Assembly: GCA_012730045.1 (NCBI GenBank)
Contig: JAAYBR010000105.1
Location: 1 to 35,835 of the forward strand
Reading direction: 5' to 3'
DNA from: Candidatus Hydrogenedentota bacterium
GTDB taxonomy: Bacteria; Hydrogenedentota; Hydrogenedentia; Hydrogenedentales; CAITNO01
Length of the DNA: 35,835 bases
Positions 23,507-31,558 of the stretch are shown piece after piece. The notes beneath the pieces were generated by a model, which saw nothing but the letters and a program-made list of their open reading frames with translations, had not been told where the DNA came from and did no database searches. Numbering within the stretch: the first letter of the stretch is position 1; every line of letters starts with the position of its first letter. The translations under genes and the position numbers were made by a program.

Positions 23507-24073
23507 TCAGGAAAAGCTCACCTTGGGGACCTCGCGCTCCGCGGGGACCTCGATCTCGAAGAACTCCGACTTGCCGAAGCCGAACATGCCCGCGACGATG
23601 TTGCCGGGGAACATTTCGACCTGGTTGTTGAAGGTCATCACGGCGTCGTTGTAGGCCTGCCGCGAGAAGCCGATGCGGTTCTCCGTGGAGGTCAGCTCCT
23701 CCTGCAGGGCGAGGAAGTTCTGGTTCGCCTTGAGATCGGGGTACTGCTCGACCACAACGAAGAAATTGCTCAGAGCCTGGCTCAGGCCGCCCTCGGCCTT
23801 GGACTGCGCGCCCACGCCCGACGCCCCGGCGGCGAGGTTGCGCGCGCGGGTCACGCTCTCCAGCGTCTCCCGCTCGTGGTTCATGTAGCCCTTCGCCGTC
23901 TCGATCAGGTTCGGGATCAGGTCGTGCCGCCGCTTCAACTGCACGTCAATCTGCGACCACGCGTTCTTCACCGCGTTGCGCAGGCGGATGAGGCCGTTGT
24001 ACACGCCGATGACCCACAGCGCCAGCACCAGCACAATGCCCCCGACAACCGCCAGTCCGATCAGCATGCTCAT
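23507..24073 (-). CDS. lemA: LemA family membrane protein
   Basis: 188-residue protein: one N-terminal membrane helix (MLIGLAVVGGIVLVLALWVIGVYNGLI), then a helical-bundle domain. VKNAWSQIDVQLKRRHDLIPNLIETAKGY is the hallmark LemA block, followed by LSNFFVVVEQYPDLKANQNFLALQEELTSTENRI and the terminal FNNQVEMFPGNIVAGMFGF. LemA usually accompanies HtpX-type proteases, perhaps as an adaptor, and does so here. The ATG at 24073 overlaps the stop of the zinc-ribbon gene (ATGA) and has GGGGAG eight bases upstream. The open frame further upstream is the shadow of that gene. Confidence 0.95.
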   Translation of the reverse strand: MSMLIGLAVVGGIVLVLALWVIGVYNGLIRLRNAVKNAWSQIDVQLKRRHDLIPNLIETAKGYMNHERETLESVTRARNLAAGASGVGAQSKAEGGLSQALSNFFVVVEQYPDLKANQNFLALQEELTSTENRIGFSRQAYNDAVMTFNNQVEMFPGNIVAGMFGFGKSEFFEIEVPAEREVPKVSFS

Positions 24074-24525
24074 GGTGTGCTCTCCCCTTGTTGGGTGTTG
24101 CCGGGACCGCCCGCTTTCGGGGTCGCCCCGTCCGTCTCCGCGTCCATCCCGGCGGCGAACACGCCGCCGAGCCATTCCACAACCTTCGCGCCGTCCGTCC
24201 GGCCCCGCGCCAGCACCGCCGCCAGCTCGTTCCGGTCAAACCAGACCCCGTGCCCGCGCGGGCACGCGTCCCACACGACCGGCGGCGCGGTGACCGTGGC
24301 GCGCTTCTCCATCCACGCGCGGCAGATGGGGCACTTTCTCCGGGCCTCGGCGCAGTCCGGCATCGCCCGTGACTCCGGGGGCGCGTCCAACCCGCCCGTG
24401 AGCTGCGACAGGTGTTCCAGCTCCCCGGCGTCGAGCCACACCCCGCCGCAGTCGGCGCAGTGGTCCGCCTCCACCTGGAGGTACTCCACCGAGATCAGCG
24501 GGCTCCTGCATGCGGGACAATTCAT
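24070..24525 (-). CDS. Zinc-ribbon (zf-TFIIB type) protein, first gene of the lemA operon
   Basis: 151-residue small protein with two zinc-ribbon units. The first is MNCPACRSPL...DHCADCGGVWLDAGEL (Cys 3, 6, 23, 26), the standard zf-TFIIB domain. The second is KCPICRAWM...DACPRGHGVWFDRNEL (Cys 65, 68, 88 and His 92 as probable ligands), a variant with GHGVWFD instead of CGGVWLD. The C-terminal 40 residues look disordered. It is translationally coupled to lemA by an ATGA overlap and opens the operon. The role is unknown; a link with the LemA/M48 pair is suggested by position, and the M48 protein also carries a zinc ribbon. Confidence 0.85.
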   Translation of the reverse strand: MNCPACRSPLISVEYLQVEADHCADCGGVWLDAGELEHLSQLTGGLDAPPESRAMPDCAEARRKCPICRAWMEKRATVTAPPVVWDACPRGHGVWFDRNELAAVLARGRTDGAKVVEWLGGVFAAGMDAETDGATPKAGGPGNTQQGESTP

Positions 24526-24607
24526 GCGGCGAAAACTCCCCGTCCGGCGACCCGCGCCGGAACGTGTTCATTCTACACGTTTTCCGGCGGGGCTTCGAGA
24601 TTTCCGT

Positions 24608-25267
24608 TCATTCCGCCTTTTGCGCGGGCAGGAGGGCGTCCATTTCCGCCCACACCTTCGCGCGCTCTTCCTCCGTGAGGGCGGCCCCCGCCAGCATGGA
24701 CCGGATGGTCTCGTCATCCGCCGGGAACCGGGCATAGGTTAGCGCGCCCGTCTTCTTTCCCGTGTCCGCGGCGGGCGGCGCGTAGTACGCCAGCGTGCGT
24801 ACCCCCTCCGCCTCCCAGCACAGAACGGGCACCTTAATCTCAACGGGGGAGTCCGGGTTCAGCCGGAGCGCCTCGCGGGTGAACCCCGCGCCGTGGCGCG
24901 CGACCGCGGCCGCGTAAAAGCGTTTCCGCGCCTCGTCCGGCGGGGCGGGGATGCCCGTCCACATCAGGACATACTCGTACAGTTTCCCGTCCTTGAACCC
25001 CAGGTCGGCGGTGCAGGACGTCCCCAGCAGCGGGTCCTTGTCCCAGTGCAGCAGCAGCCCGCCCGGCTGGTCGGGAACGGGCCTCTCCTCCGGTTTCGCC
25101 ACATCGCTGTACATCGCGTCCGGATGCGCCTTCAGCACATCCGCAAAGGGCGTGCCCGGTGCCAGGGCCGCCAGCATCGCCGCCAGCCCGTCCGCGGGCG
25201 CCGTGGCCGCAACGCCCAGCGCCGTCACCAGGGAAGCCGCAAGGCACAACATGATGTGGTGTTTCAT
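24608..25267 (-). CDS. Exported protein of unknown function
   Basis: 219-residue protein with a signal peptide (MKHHIMLCLAASLVTALGVAATAPA). The mature part has no motif I recognise. It contains two Cys (in GTSCTADLGF and VLCWEAEGV) that could form a disulfide, and reads as a small mixed alpha/beta domain. Only short hydrophobic stretches are present after the signal, so it is probably soluble in the periplasm. The ATG at 25267 has GGAG nine bases upstream. The frame is open to 25654, but that extension runs antisense to the neighbouring oxidoreductase gene and before the signal peptide, so it is rejected. It is divergent from the oxidoreductase gene. Confidence 0.75.
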   Translation of the reverse strand: MKHHIMLCLAASLVTALGVAATAPADGLAAMLAALAPGTPFADVLKAHPDAMYSDVAKPEERPVPDQPGGLLLHWDKDPLLGTSCTADLGFKDGKLYEYVLMWTGIPAPPDEARKRFYAAAVARHGAGFTREALRLNPDSPVEIKVPVLCWEAEGVRTLAYYAPPAADTGKKTGALTYARFPADDETIRSMLAGAALTEEERAKVWAEMDALLPAQKAE

Positions 25268-25330
25268 AGTGGACAGCTCCGGGAAGCCGCTAGGGTAACA
25301 GGCCGGGGCAGGGGATTTCATTTTCCCTGA

Positions 25331-25360
25331 TTGACTTCCCCCGGCGGGCGGCCTTATCGT
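25331..25360 (+). promoter_or_regulatory. Promoter of the Gfo/Idh/MocA gene
   Basis: -35 TTGACT (one mismatch) and -10 TATCGT with an 18-base spacer; TTATCG one base earlier gives 17. The predicted leader is short, about 25 bases to the GTG start at 25392. Confidence 0.45.
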
Positions 25361-25391
25361 GGTGTCCACCACAACCGAGAGGATGCACGCC

Positions 25392-26714
25392 GTGAAAGCC
25401 AGACATGCCGTTTCGCGCCGGAGGTTTTTGGGGACAAGTCTCGCCGTGGCCGGGTTTCCGACGATCATCCCGGGGTCGGCGCTGGGGCTGAACGGGGCGG
25501 TGGCGGCGTCGGAGCGGGTGGTGCTGGGGTCCATCGGCGTGGGGGACCGGGGCCGGGCGATTCTGGAGGGGGCGCTCCAGTGCAGGGAGGCGCAGGTGGT
25601 GGGGGTGTGCGATGTGAAGGCGAACTGCCGCGAGGCGGCGACGGCGCTCATCAACGACTTCTACGGGAACCAGGACTGCTTCGCCGTGAAGGACCATGCG
25701 GAACTGCTGGCGAAGCCGGACATTGACGGGGTGATCGTTGCGTAGTGCGACCACTGGCACGTGCTGCACGCCCTCGCGGCGACCCGGCTGGGCAAGGGGG
25801 TGTATGTGGAGAAACCCATGGGCTGCACGGTCGCCGAGGACCAGGCGCTGCGCGCGGCGGTCCAGAAACACGGGACCGTGTTCCAGTTCGGCACGCAGCA
25901 GCGGTCGGACGGCAAGTTCCACGATGCCTGCTCGCTGGTGCGGATGGGGGCCATCGGCGAGCTGCACACCGTCTATGTGTGGGCGCCGCCGAGCGTGGCG
26001 GGCGCGCCGACCCAGGAGGCCCCGGTGCCCGAGACGCTGGACTACGAGCGCTGGCTGGGGCCCGCGCCGTTCAAGCCCTACACGCTGGAACGCGACTCGA
26101 ACAAGTGGTGGTGGCACATCTCCGACTACGCCCTCGGGTTCATCGCGGGCTGGGGCATCCACCCGGCGGACATCGCCTACTGGGGCGCGGGGGACGCCGT
26201 GCGGACGCCGTTCATCGTGGAGGGCGTGGGCCGCTACCCGGTCGGGGAGGTCTGCGACACGGCGACGGACTGGAAGGCCACCTTTTCCTACGACAGCGGG
26301 CTGGTCATCGAGTTCCGCGCCGCCCCGGGACCCCGGGACTGGGTGGACCGGTTCCAGGCGCGCCCGGACCACGGAACGGCCTTTGTGGGCTCGGAGGGCT
26401 GGATCCAGGTGAACCGGAGCGGCATGACCTGCTTCCCGGAGAGCGTCGCCAAGAAGGACATCAAGGACTCGCCGCTGTTCAAGAGCACGCACCACATGCG
26501 CGACTACGTGCACGCGATCCGTGACAAGCGGCAGACCGTCGCGCCGATAGGGGAGGCGGTGCAGTCAGACCTCTTCTGCCAGGTGGCCGACATCGCCCTG
26601 CGCGTGGGGAAGCCCCTGCGCTGGGATCCCGCCGCGGAGCGCTTCGAGAACTCCGACGAGGCGAACGCCCGGCTCTCGCGGCCCATGCGCGCGCCCTGGT
26701 CGCTCGAGGGCTGA
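25392..26714 (+). pseudogene. Tat-exported Gfo/Idh/MocA oxidoreductase interrupted by an in-frame TAG
   Basis: The frame codes for a Gfo/Idh/MocA family NAD(P)-dependent sugar oxidoreductase of 440 codons, with one TAG at 25743-25745. Before it: a Tat signal (SRRRFLGTSLAVAG), the Rossmann start (LGSIGVGDRGRAIL) and IDGVIVA. After it, in the same frame: CDHWHVLHAL and YVEKPMG, the lysine-bearing EKP motif, then GIHPADIAYW and a normal C-terminus. In homologues the stretch reads continuously as roughly VIVAT-x-DHWH, so the TAG replaces a residue in the middle of the cofactor site. No frameshift is present. Other genes here use TAG as stop (proC, HAD, kinase), so reassignment is unlikely. A recent nonsense mutation, an assembly error, or amber readthrough are possible. 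Start GTG 25392 is nine bases after GAGAGG. Confidence 0.8.
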
Positions 26715-26722
26715 CCCCCGCG

Positions 26723-27844
26723 TCACTCGCCGTACAGCAGCTCCACCGGGAAGCGCAGCACCCAGGTGCGGGCGAGGCCGTTCTGCCGCCGGTCTCCGGC
26801 GCACTGCGCCAGCAGCACGCGGCCGTCCACAAACTCCAGGGCGGTGTAGCAGTACCAGCCGTTCGGGTCGGCGGAGAGATTGCGCCGGCCGGTCCAGGAC
26901 TTCCCGTCGTCCTTTGACAAGGCGACGGTGATGGGGGTGCGCGCCTTGGCCAGCTCGGGCGCGATGCCCTCGTGGTCGTTCCACACCGCCAGCAGATCAC
27001 CCGTGGCGGGGATGCGCTTGATGCTTGCGGGGGAAAGCGGCGATTTGAGGTCGCCGGGCACGGGGTCGGTCCATTTGGACCCGCCGTCGTCGGACCACGA
27101 CAGGTACTGGCTTCCCCTGTCCGTGCGGATGAACATCATGAGCCGCCCTTCCTTCAGCTCGACCACCCCCGGCTCCTGAAGCGTGACCCGCTTGTTGTAC
27201 ATCACGGACTCCGAGGGCCGCCACGTCGCGCCGTCGTCGTCGGAAAGAAAGCAGACCATGTGCGCCCGCGCGTCCATGCCCTTCCCCGCCCAGTCATGGC
27301 GCGCGGCGGGAATGACGATCCGCCCGCTCTTGAGGCGGACGATCCGGTCGTTGTTGACAACGTAGTAGCTGACCGGGGACTCCACGATGCACAGGGGCTC
27401 GCCCCAGGTGGCGCCCTCGTCGGCGGAGACGCGCAGATAGGGACGGCAGTCCTGCTCGGAGTTCTTGCGCAGGTAGAACAGGCCGATGCCGCCGCCGCCC
27501 ATCCGCAGGAGGGACACGGACATGATGTTCATGCCCCCCTCGTTGGGCAGGACCACCGTGTCCTCGCCGGTCCACGTTTTGCCGCCGTCGGCGGACACGC
27601 GGCCCGCCAGGAAGGCCGTGTCATGGTCGCCGCCGCCGCCGGTGAATTTGGTGTACACGAAGAGGATGCGCCCGTCCTTGAGGGGCAGAAAGGCCCCCTC
27701 AGAGTTGCGGGGGTTGTCCGGTCCCGGCGGCAGGTCAAGCACCCGCTCCACGCCGGGAAGAAGCTCCCAGTCCAACGCGGGGGCGGCGGGGGCGGCGAGC
27801 GCAAGCAGGGCCAGTGCGGAAAGAAGGAAGTGGCGTGCGGTCAT
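26723..27844 (-). CDS. Exported sialidase-like BNR/Asp-box protein
   Basis: 373-residue beta-propeller of the exo-sialidase superfamily. A signal peptide spans about residues 1-23 (MTARHFLLSALALLALAAPA). Five Asp-box repeats are visible: SADGGKTW, SADEGATW, SDDDGATW, SDDGGSKW and SKDDGKSW. EGAFLPLKDGRILFVYTKF fits the first strand. Sialidase active sites need an Arg triad; candidate arginines exist but cannot be assigned by eye, so the substrate may be another acidic sugar. It converges on the oxidoreductase, with eight bases between the stops. The cyclase gene lies 12 bases upstream on the same strand and is probably cotranscribed. Start: ATG with AAAGGA. Confidence 0.85.
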   Translation of the reverse strand: MTARHFLLSALALLALAAPAAPALDWELLPGVERVLDLPPGPDNPRNSEGAFLPLKDGRILFVYTKFTGGGGDHDTAFLAGRVSADGGKTWTGEDTVVLPNEGGMNIMSVSLLRMGGGGIGLFYLRKNSEQDCRPYLRVSADEGATWGEPLCIVESPVSYYVVNNDRIVRLKSGRIVIPAARHDWAGKGMDARAHMVCFLSDDDGATWRPSESVMYNKRVTLQEPGVVELKEGRLMMFIRTDRGSQYLSWSDDGGSKWTDPVPGDLKSPLSPASIKRIPATGDLLAVWNDHEGIAPELAKARTPITVALSKDDGKSWTGRRNLSADPNGWYCYTALEFVDGRVLLAQCAGDRRQNGLARTWVLRFPVELLYGE

Positions 27845-27856
27845 GGGGTGTCCTTT

Positions 27857-28480
27857 CTAAACGGTTGCGCGGACGAAGGCGCGGCAGGGCGCGCCGTCGC
27901 CCCCGGCGATGGGCAGGGGCAGCACGACAAACTCACAGGGGCCCGCCGGAACCCCCGCCAGACGCAGCCCCTCCACAACGGGAATGCCCGCGCCGAGGAG
28001 GATTTGGTGGGTTGGCCCGGTGTCGCCGTGGGCCCCGACCGAATAGCCGTCCACCCCGACCAGCCGAGCCCCGTCCGCGACCAGCCGCTCCGCGGCGTCC
28101 GGGGCGACGGCGACGAAATCTGTGTCGAAGGGGGCGTTCTCCGGCCGCAGGGAGTTTCGCGTCTTGAAGAGCACCCTGCGGGGCAGGGGGGATGCCGGAA
28201 GATGTTCGGCCCGCACGGCATCCGCATTCAGAACTTCCACCACCAGCGCCTCCCCGAAAAACAACTCCGGGTCCAGTTCATCCACCCGGAGGCCGTCCGG
28301 GCAGAAGTGCCAGGGGGCGTCGAGGTGCGTGCCCAGATGCGTCGAGAGAGTCAGCCGGGTCAGGTTGCACGAGTCCCCGTCCCCAATGGAGGCCACGGGG
28401 ACGGACTCAAACGCGGGGTCGCCGGGCCAGACGGGCATGCCCGGCGTGAGCTTCATGGAGACATCCATCCACTTCGGCAT
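27857..28480 (-). CDS. Cyclase family protein (KynB-like metal-dependent hydrolase)
   Basis: 207-residue protein of the putative-cyclase family that includes kynurenine formamidase KynB. The signature is THLGTHLDAPWHF, with the HxGTHxDxPxH metal ligands. MPVWPGDPAFE near the start and GVDGYSVGAHG and HQILLGAGIPVVEGLRL near the end are shared with KynB and isatin hydrolase relatives. No signal peptide is seen. The frame is open to 28549, but MPKWMDVSM with GGAAAGGG upstream fits the family N-terminus. Cotranscription with the sialidase-like gene suggests a role in its pathway. No other tryptophan catabolism gene is near, so KynB activity is unproven. Confidence 0.85.
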   Translation of the reverse strand: MPKWMDVSMKLTPGMPVWPGDPAFESVPVASIGDGDSCNLTRLTLSTHLGTHLDAPWHFCPDGLRVDELDPELFFGEALVVEVLNADAVRAEHLPASPLPRRVLFKTRNSLRPENAPFDTDFVAVAPDAAERLVADGARLVGVDGYSVGAHGDTGPTHQILLGAGIPVVEGLRLAGVPAGPCEFVVLPLPIAGGDGAPCRAFVRATV

Positions 28481-28602
28481 TGCGTCCCTTTCCAGCAGGC
28501 GAACCGGCCATCGGCCCCCTATCCTACGGGTCCGGCGGGCCGGGGTCAACCCGTCCGCCGGGGTCTTATTGTCTGGACAGCAGAGAAAGCCCGTCCAGAC
28601 GC

Positions 28603-28631
28603 TTGTTTTGGGGGGGCGTTTTCTTTAGAAT
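28603..28631 (+). promoter_or_regulatory. Promoter of the Ser/Thr kinase gene
   Basis: -35 TTGTTT and -10 TAGAAT with a 17-base spacer. The predicted leader is about 27 bases to the GTG at 28665. Confidence 0.5.
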
Positions 28632-28664
28632 GGGGTCGTCAAGCTGTGGAGTAGGGTTTCTATC

Positions 28665-30632
28665 GTGTCATTATGTCCAAAATGCACTTATGAAAACCCG
28701 CCCAGCGCGATTCGGTGTGAGCGGTGCGACACTTGGCTCCTTGCCTCCTCCCAGGGGGCCACGCGACCCGGATTGCCGCCGGACGGGGAACATCTGTACA
28801 AGCCCGGAGATGTAATCGCCGGTCGCTATGCGGTTGTGGAGATGATCGGCCGGGGGGGGGTCGGGTGCATCTACAAGGTTCAGGACAACATTCTTGAGGA
28901 GACGGTTGTCCTGAAGATACTCCTGCCGAGTTTCGTCAGCGACAAGTCCATGGTGGACCGGTTTCTGAACGAGGCGCGCATCGCGCGCAAGCTGACACAC
29001 CCCCACATTGTGCGCATCCACGACGTGGGCCGGGTGGAGCAGACGGTTTTCATCTCCATGGAGCTGATCGAGGGCCGGTCGCTGCGCGAGCTGTTGGACC
29101 ACCTGAAACCCGGGGAGCGCCCCCCGCTGCTGGACGCGCTCCGGATCGTGGACGAGCTCTGCTCGGCGCTGGAATACGCCCACCAGTTCACGGTGCACCG
29201 GGACATCAAGCCCGAAAACATCATGCTGAACAAGGGCGGGCGGGTGAAGCTGATGGACTTCGGCATCTCCAAGCTCAAGGGGAGCACGCAGTACACCAGC
29301 ATTTCGACGGTCATGGGCACCCCGTACTACATGTCCCCGGAGCAGCTTCGGGACAGCCACGACGTGGACCAGCGGGCCGATGTTTTCAGCACGGGCGTGG
29401 TGCTGTACGAGCTGCTGACAGGCTACCGCCCGACGGGGATCCCGAAGCCCGCGTCGGAAATGGCCCGGGACGTGCCCCCGCTGATGGACACGATCATCTC
29501 GCACTGCGTGGAGCCCGACCGCGACAAGCGCTTCCAGAACGCCACAGAAGTCCGCACGGCGATCCAGCCCGTCCTGCAGGTGCTGCGGGAGGGGAAGGAC
29601 CCCATGTTTGTGTTTGGCGGGCGGGTGCCCGCACAGGCAGGGTCCCCCGCCGGGCCCGCCCCGTCCCACGGGCCGATGCAGACACCCCCGTCGCTCTCCG
29701 CCGGGCCCCAGCACACGCCCCCACGGCCGGCCGGGGTGTCCGGGCCGCAGCATACGCCCCCGCAGCCGGCGACGATGCCCGCGTCCCATCTGCCCTCGCC
29801 CGCGCCGGGCGCGCCGAACGGCGGGGCAAAGCGCGATTCCAAGGAACGGGCGCCCGCGGCAAATGGAAAGAACAAGCCGGACAGCATGCCGCAGCTCGAC
29901 CCGGCCCTGCGCGAGGTCGCGCTGGCGTCTTTCGACAGCCCCTCCATCCGGATGAGCAAGCCCAAGAAGAAGCGCCGCGAGAAGGCGGGCCCCGGGAAGA
30001 TCATGCTGGCCGGGTGCATGGTGGTGGCGGCCCTGCTCATGACGTATTGGAGCGGGGAATACGTCGTGGCGCGTTTCAATGAGATACGGAAGCCGGCGCA
30101 GCCCAAGGTGGCCGTGCGGGTCAACCCCGCAGAGGCCATGCTTGACCGAAAAGACCCGCCCATGCAGGTGCTGGAGGCGGCCCTCGCCTTCGAGCGGGAG
30201 CATCACACGCCGGAAAGCGGCGAGATGCTGGCGCGGGCGCGGGCCTATTTCATCGAGGACGCGACACGCCGCCTTAACACGGTCCCCTTTTCGGCGAAGG
30301 CCATGAACGCCGTTTCGGCGGAGGTCGCGCAAGTCTCCCTTATGGACACGCATCCGGACACCCAGAACCTCCGGAACCATGTGGACGGCGAGCTTTCCTG
30401 CCACAAGTTCATGCTGAAAAGCGCGGAGGAGGGGAAAAGCGCCGTGTTCATCCTGAACAACTCCCGCATCCCCGAATCCGAGCAGACCGTTTCGGAGGGC
30501 GACCTGCTTCAGGGGCGCTTCCTGGTGAAGAAGGTCGGCCCCCGTCACGTCACGCTGGAGGACACCCTGGTGAAGTCCCCGTCCGGCACGCCGCGCGCGC
30601 TCATCGCGCGGCTCATGGCCCCCGTGGAGTAG
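28665..30632 (+). CDS. Membrane-anchored Ser/Thr protein kinase with N-terminal zinc ribbon
   Basis: 655 residues. Order: a zinc ribbon (Cys 4, 7, 18, 21), a Hanks-type kinase domain (about 55-310), a Pro-rich linker with repeated GPQHTPP (about 325-400), a Lys/Arg cluster, one membrane helix (446-462) and an extracytoplasmic domain. Kinase motifs: glycine loop GRGGVG (62-67), ATP Lys84 in VVLKIL, catalytic HRDIKPEN with Asp180, DFG with Asp198, and GTPYYMSPEQL. All key residues are present, so it should be active. The C-terminal segment SEGDLLQGRFLVKKVGPRHVTLEDT resembles GspC/PilP-like periplasmic domains (inference). It starts at GTG 28665, with GGAG further upstream. It converges on uppP. 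Targets are unknown. Confidence 0.92.
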   Translation: MSLCPKCTYENPPSAIRCERCDTWLLASSQGATRPGLPPDGEHLYKPGDVIAGRYAVVEMIGRGGVGCIYKVQDNILEETVVLKILLPSFVSDKSMVDRFLNEARIARKLTHPHIVRIHDVGRVEQTVFISMELIEGRSLRELLDHLKPGERPPLLDALRIVDELCSALEYAHQFTVHRDIKPENIMLNKGGRVKLMDFGISKLKGSTQYTSISTVMGTPYYMSPEQLRDSHDVDQRADVFSTGVVLYELLTGYRPTGIPKPASEMARDVPPLMDTIISHCVEPDRDKRFQNATEVRTAIQPVLQVLREGKDPMFVFGGRVPAQAGSPAGPAPSHGPMQTPPSLSAGPQHTPPRPAGVSGPQHTPPQPATMPASHLPSPAPGAPNGGAKRDSKERAPAANGKNKPDSMPQLDPALREVALASFDSPSIRMSKPKKKRREKAGPGKIMLAGCMVVAALLMTYWSGEYVVARFNEIRKPAQPKVAVRVNPAEAMLDRKDPPMQVLEAALAFEREHHTPESGEMLARARAYFIEDATRRLNTVPFSAKAMNAVSAEVAQVSLMDTHPDTQNLRNHVDGELSCHKFMLKSAEEGKSAVFILNNSRIPESEQTVSEGDLLQGRFLVKKVGPRHVTLEDTLVKSPSGTPRALIARLMAPVE

Positions 30633-30636
30633 CGCC

Positions 30637-31434
30637 TCAGCGCAGCAGCATCCAGGCCGTCACCGCCCCCCCCAGCGCGATGCGGTACCACGCGAAGGGC
30701 ACGAAGTTCCGGCGGCGGATGTAGGCCATGAAGGCGGCCACCACCGCGTAGGCGGAGACAAACGACACCGCCGACCCCGTGAACAGCAGCCCCCATTCCC
30801 GCGCGGAGAAGGCCAGGCCGTTCTCCATCAATTTGAGGCCGGCCGCGCCGGTCATGGTGGGCAGGGCCAGAAAGAACGAGAACTCCGCCGCCGCCGGCCG
30901 CCCCACCCCCAGCAGCATGGCGCCGATGATGGTGGCCGCGGACCGTGACGTGCCCGGGATCATGGCCAGGCATTGAAAGAACCCGATGAGCAGGGCGGTG
31001 CGGAAGCCGAGCAGGGCCGGGTCCGTGTGGCGGACGGGTATGCTCCGCCGCTCGATCACCAGCAGCACCACGCCGCCGGCAACGAGCGAGGCGGCCACCG
31101 TGGGCGGGTTGAAGAGCCGCGCCTCGATGAAGTCATCCAGCAGGAACCCAATCACGGCCGCGGGCAGGAAGGCCGTGAGCACCCGCGCCCACAGGCCGAA
31201 AATGGCGCGCGTGTCCGCCTCCGCGCCGAAGGGCCACAACCTCTTCCAGAAATAGAGGACCACGGCAAGGATCGCCGGAAGCTGGATCATCACCATGAAC
31301 GCGTCCGCAAAGCCGGGCTTCCCCTCCAGACGAAGCAGATCCTCGACCAGGATCATGTGGCCGGTGCTGCTGACGGGAAGGAACTCCGTCACACCCTCGA
31401 CGAGTCCCAGAATTGCCGCGAAAACATACTGCAT
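30637..31434 (-). CDS. uppP: Undecaprenyl-diphosphatase UppP (BacA)
   Basis: 265-residue membrane enzyme that dephosphorylates undecaprenyl pyrophosphate, recycling the lipid carrier for peptidoglycan and surface glycans, and confers bacitracin resistance. Motif 1 is LVEGVTEFLPVSSTGH (11-26) and motif 2 is PGTSRSAATIIGAMLLG, both diagnostic. About eight membrane segments are visible. The frame is open to 31596, but the ATG at 31434 begins the normal MQYVFAAILGLVEG N-terminus, with GGGAG eleven bases upstream. It is divergent from the WecA-like gene, which uses the same lipid carrier. Its stop is four bases from the kinase stop. Confidence 0.96.
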   Translation of the reverse strand: MQYVFAAILGLVEGVTEFLPVSSTGHMILVEDLLRLEGKPGFADAFMVMIQLPAILAVVLYFWKRLWPFGAEADTRAIFGLWARVLTAFLPAAVIGFLLDDFIEARLFNPPTVAASLVAGGVVLLVIERRSIPVRHTDPALLGFRTALLIGFFQCLAMIPGTSRSAATIIGAMLLGVGRPAAAEFSFFLALPTMTGAAGLKLMENGLAFSAREWGLLFTGSAVSFVSAYAVVAAFMAYIRRRNFVPFAWYRIALGGAVTAWMLLR

Positions 31435-31456
31435 GCCGACACCGTCTCCCGTGGTC

Positions 31457-31482
31457 CATGCGCCCCCCCTCATGCGCCCCCC
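31457..31482. repeat. 14-base direct repeat in the uppP-wecA intergenic region
   Basis: Two copies of CATGCGCCCCCC at 31457 and 31471. On the minus strand, just beyond, TGATAGACT (31485-31493) is a possible weak extended -10 for uppP, which would place the direct repeat right after the transcription start. Confidence 0.4.
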
Positions 31483-31543
31483 GAAGTCTATCAGATTCCC
31501 CCATCGGGCGGCGGAGTGGAGATGCGCGCGGCCCGTGCGGCGG

Positions 31544-31552
31544 TGATATGAT
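31544..31552 (+). promoter_or_regulatory. Extended -10 promoter of the WecA-like gene
   Basis: TGATATGAT, an extended -10. The ATG of the gene (31559) follows the TATGAT box by six bases, so transcription probably starts at the ATG itself and the mRNA would lack a leader. The same spacing occurs at 13475-13487. Confidence 0.45.
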
Positions 31553-31558
31553 GGGGGC

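Noticed and set aside
25743-25745. Pyrrolysine or genome-wide TAG reassignment as explanation for the interrupted oxidoreductase
   Set aside because: Several intact genes here (proC, HAD, kinase, two-domain SGNH) end at TAG where the family normally ends, and no pyl gene is visible. Kept only as a remote option.
30632-30650. Terminator between the kinase and uppP
   Set aside because: Only a GCGC-ctca-GCGC mini-stem without a T-run; too weak to call.
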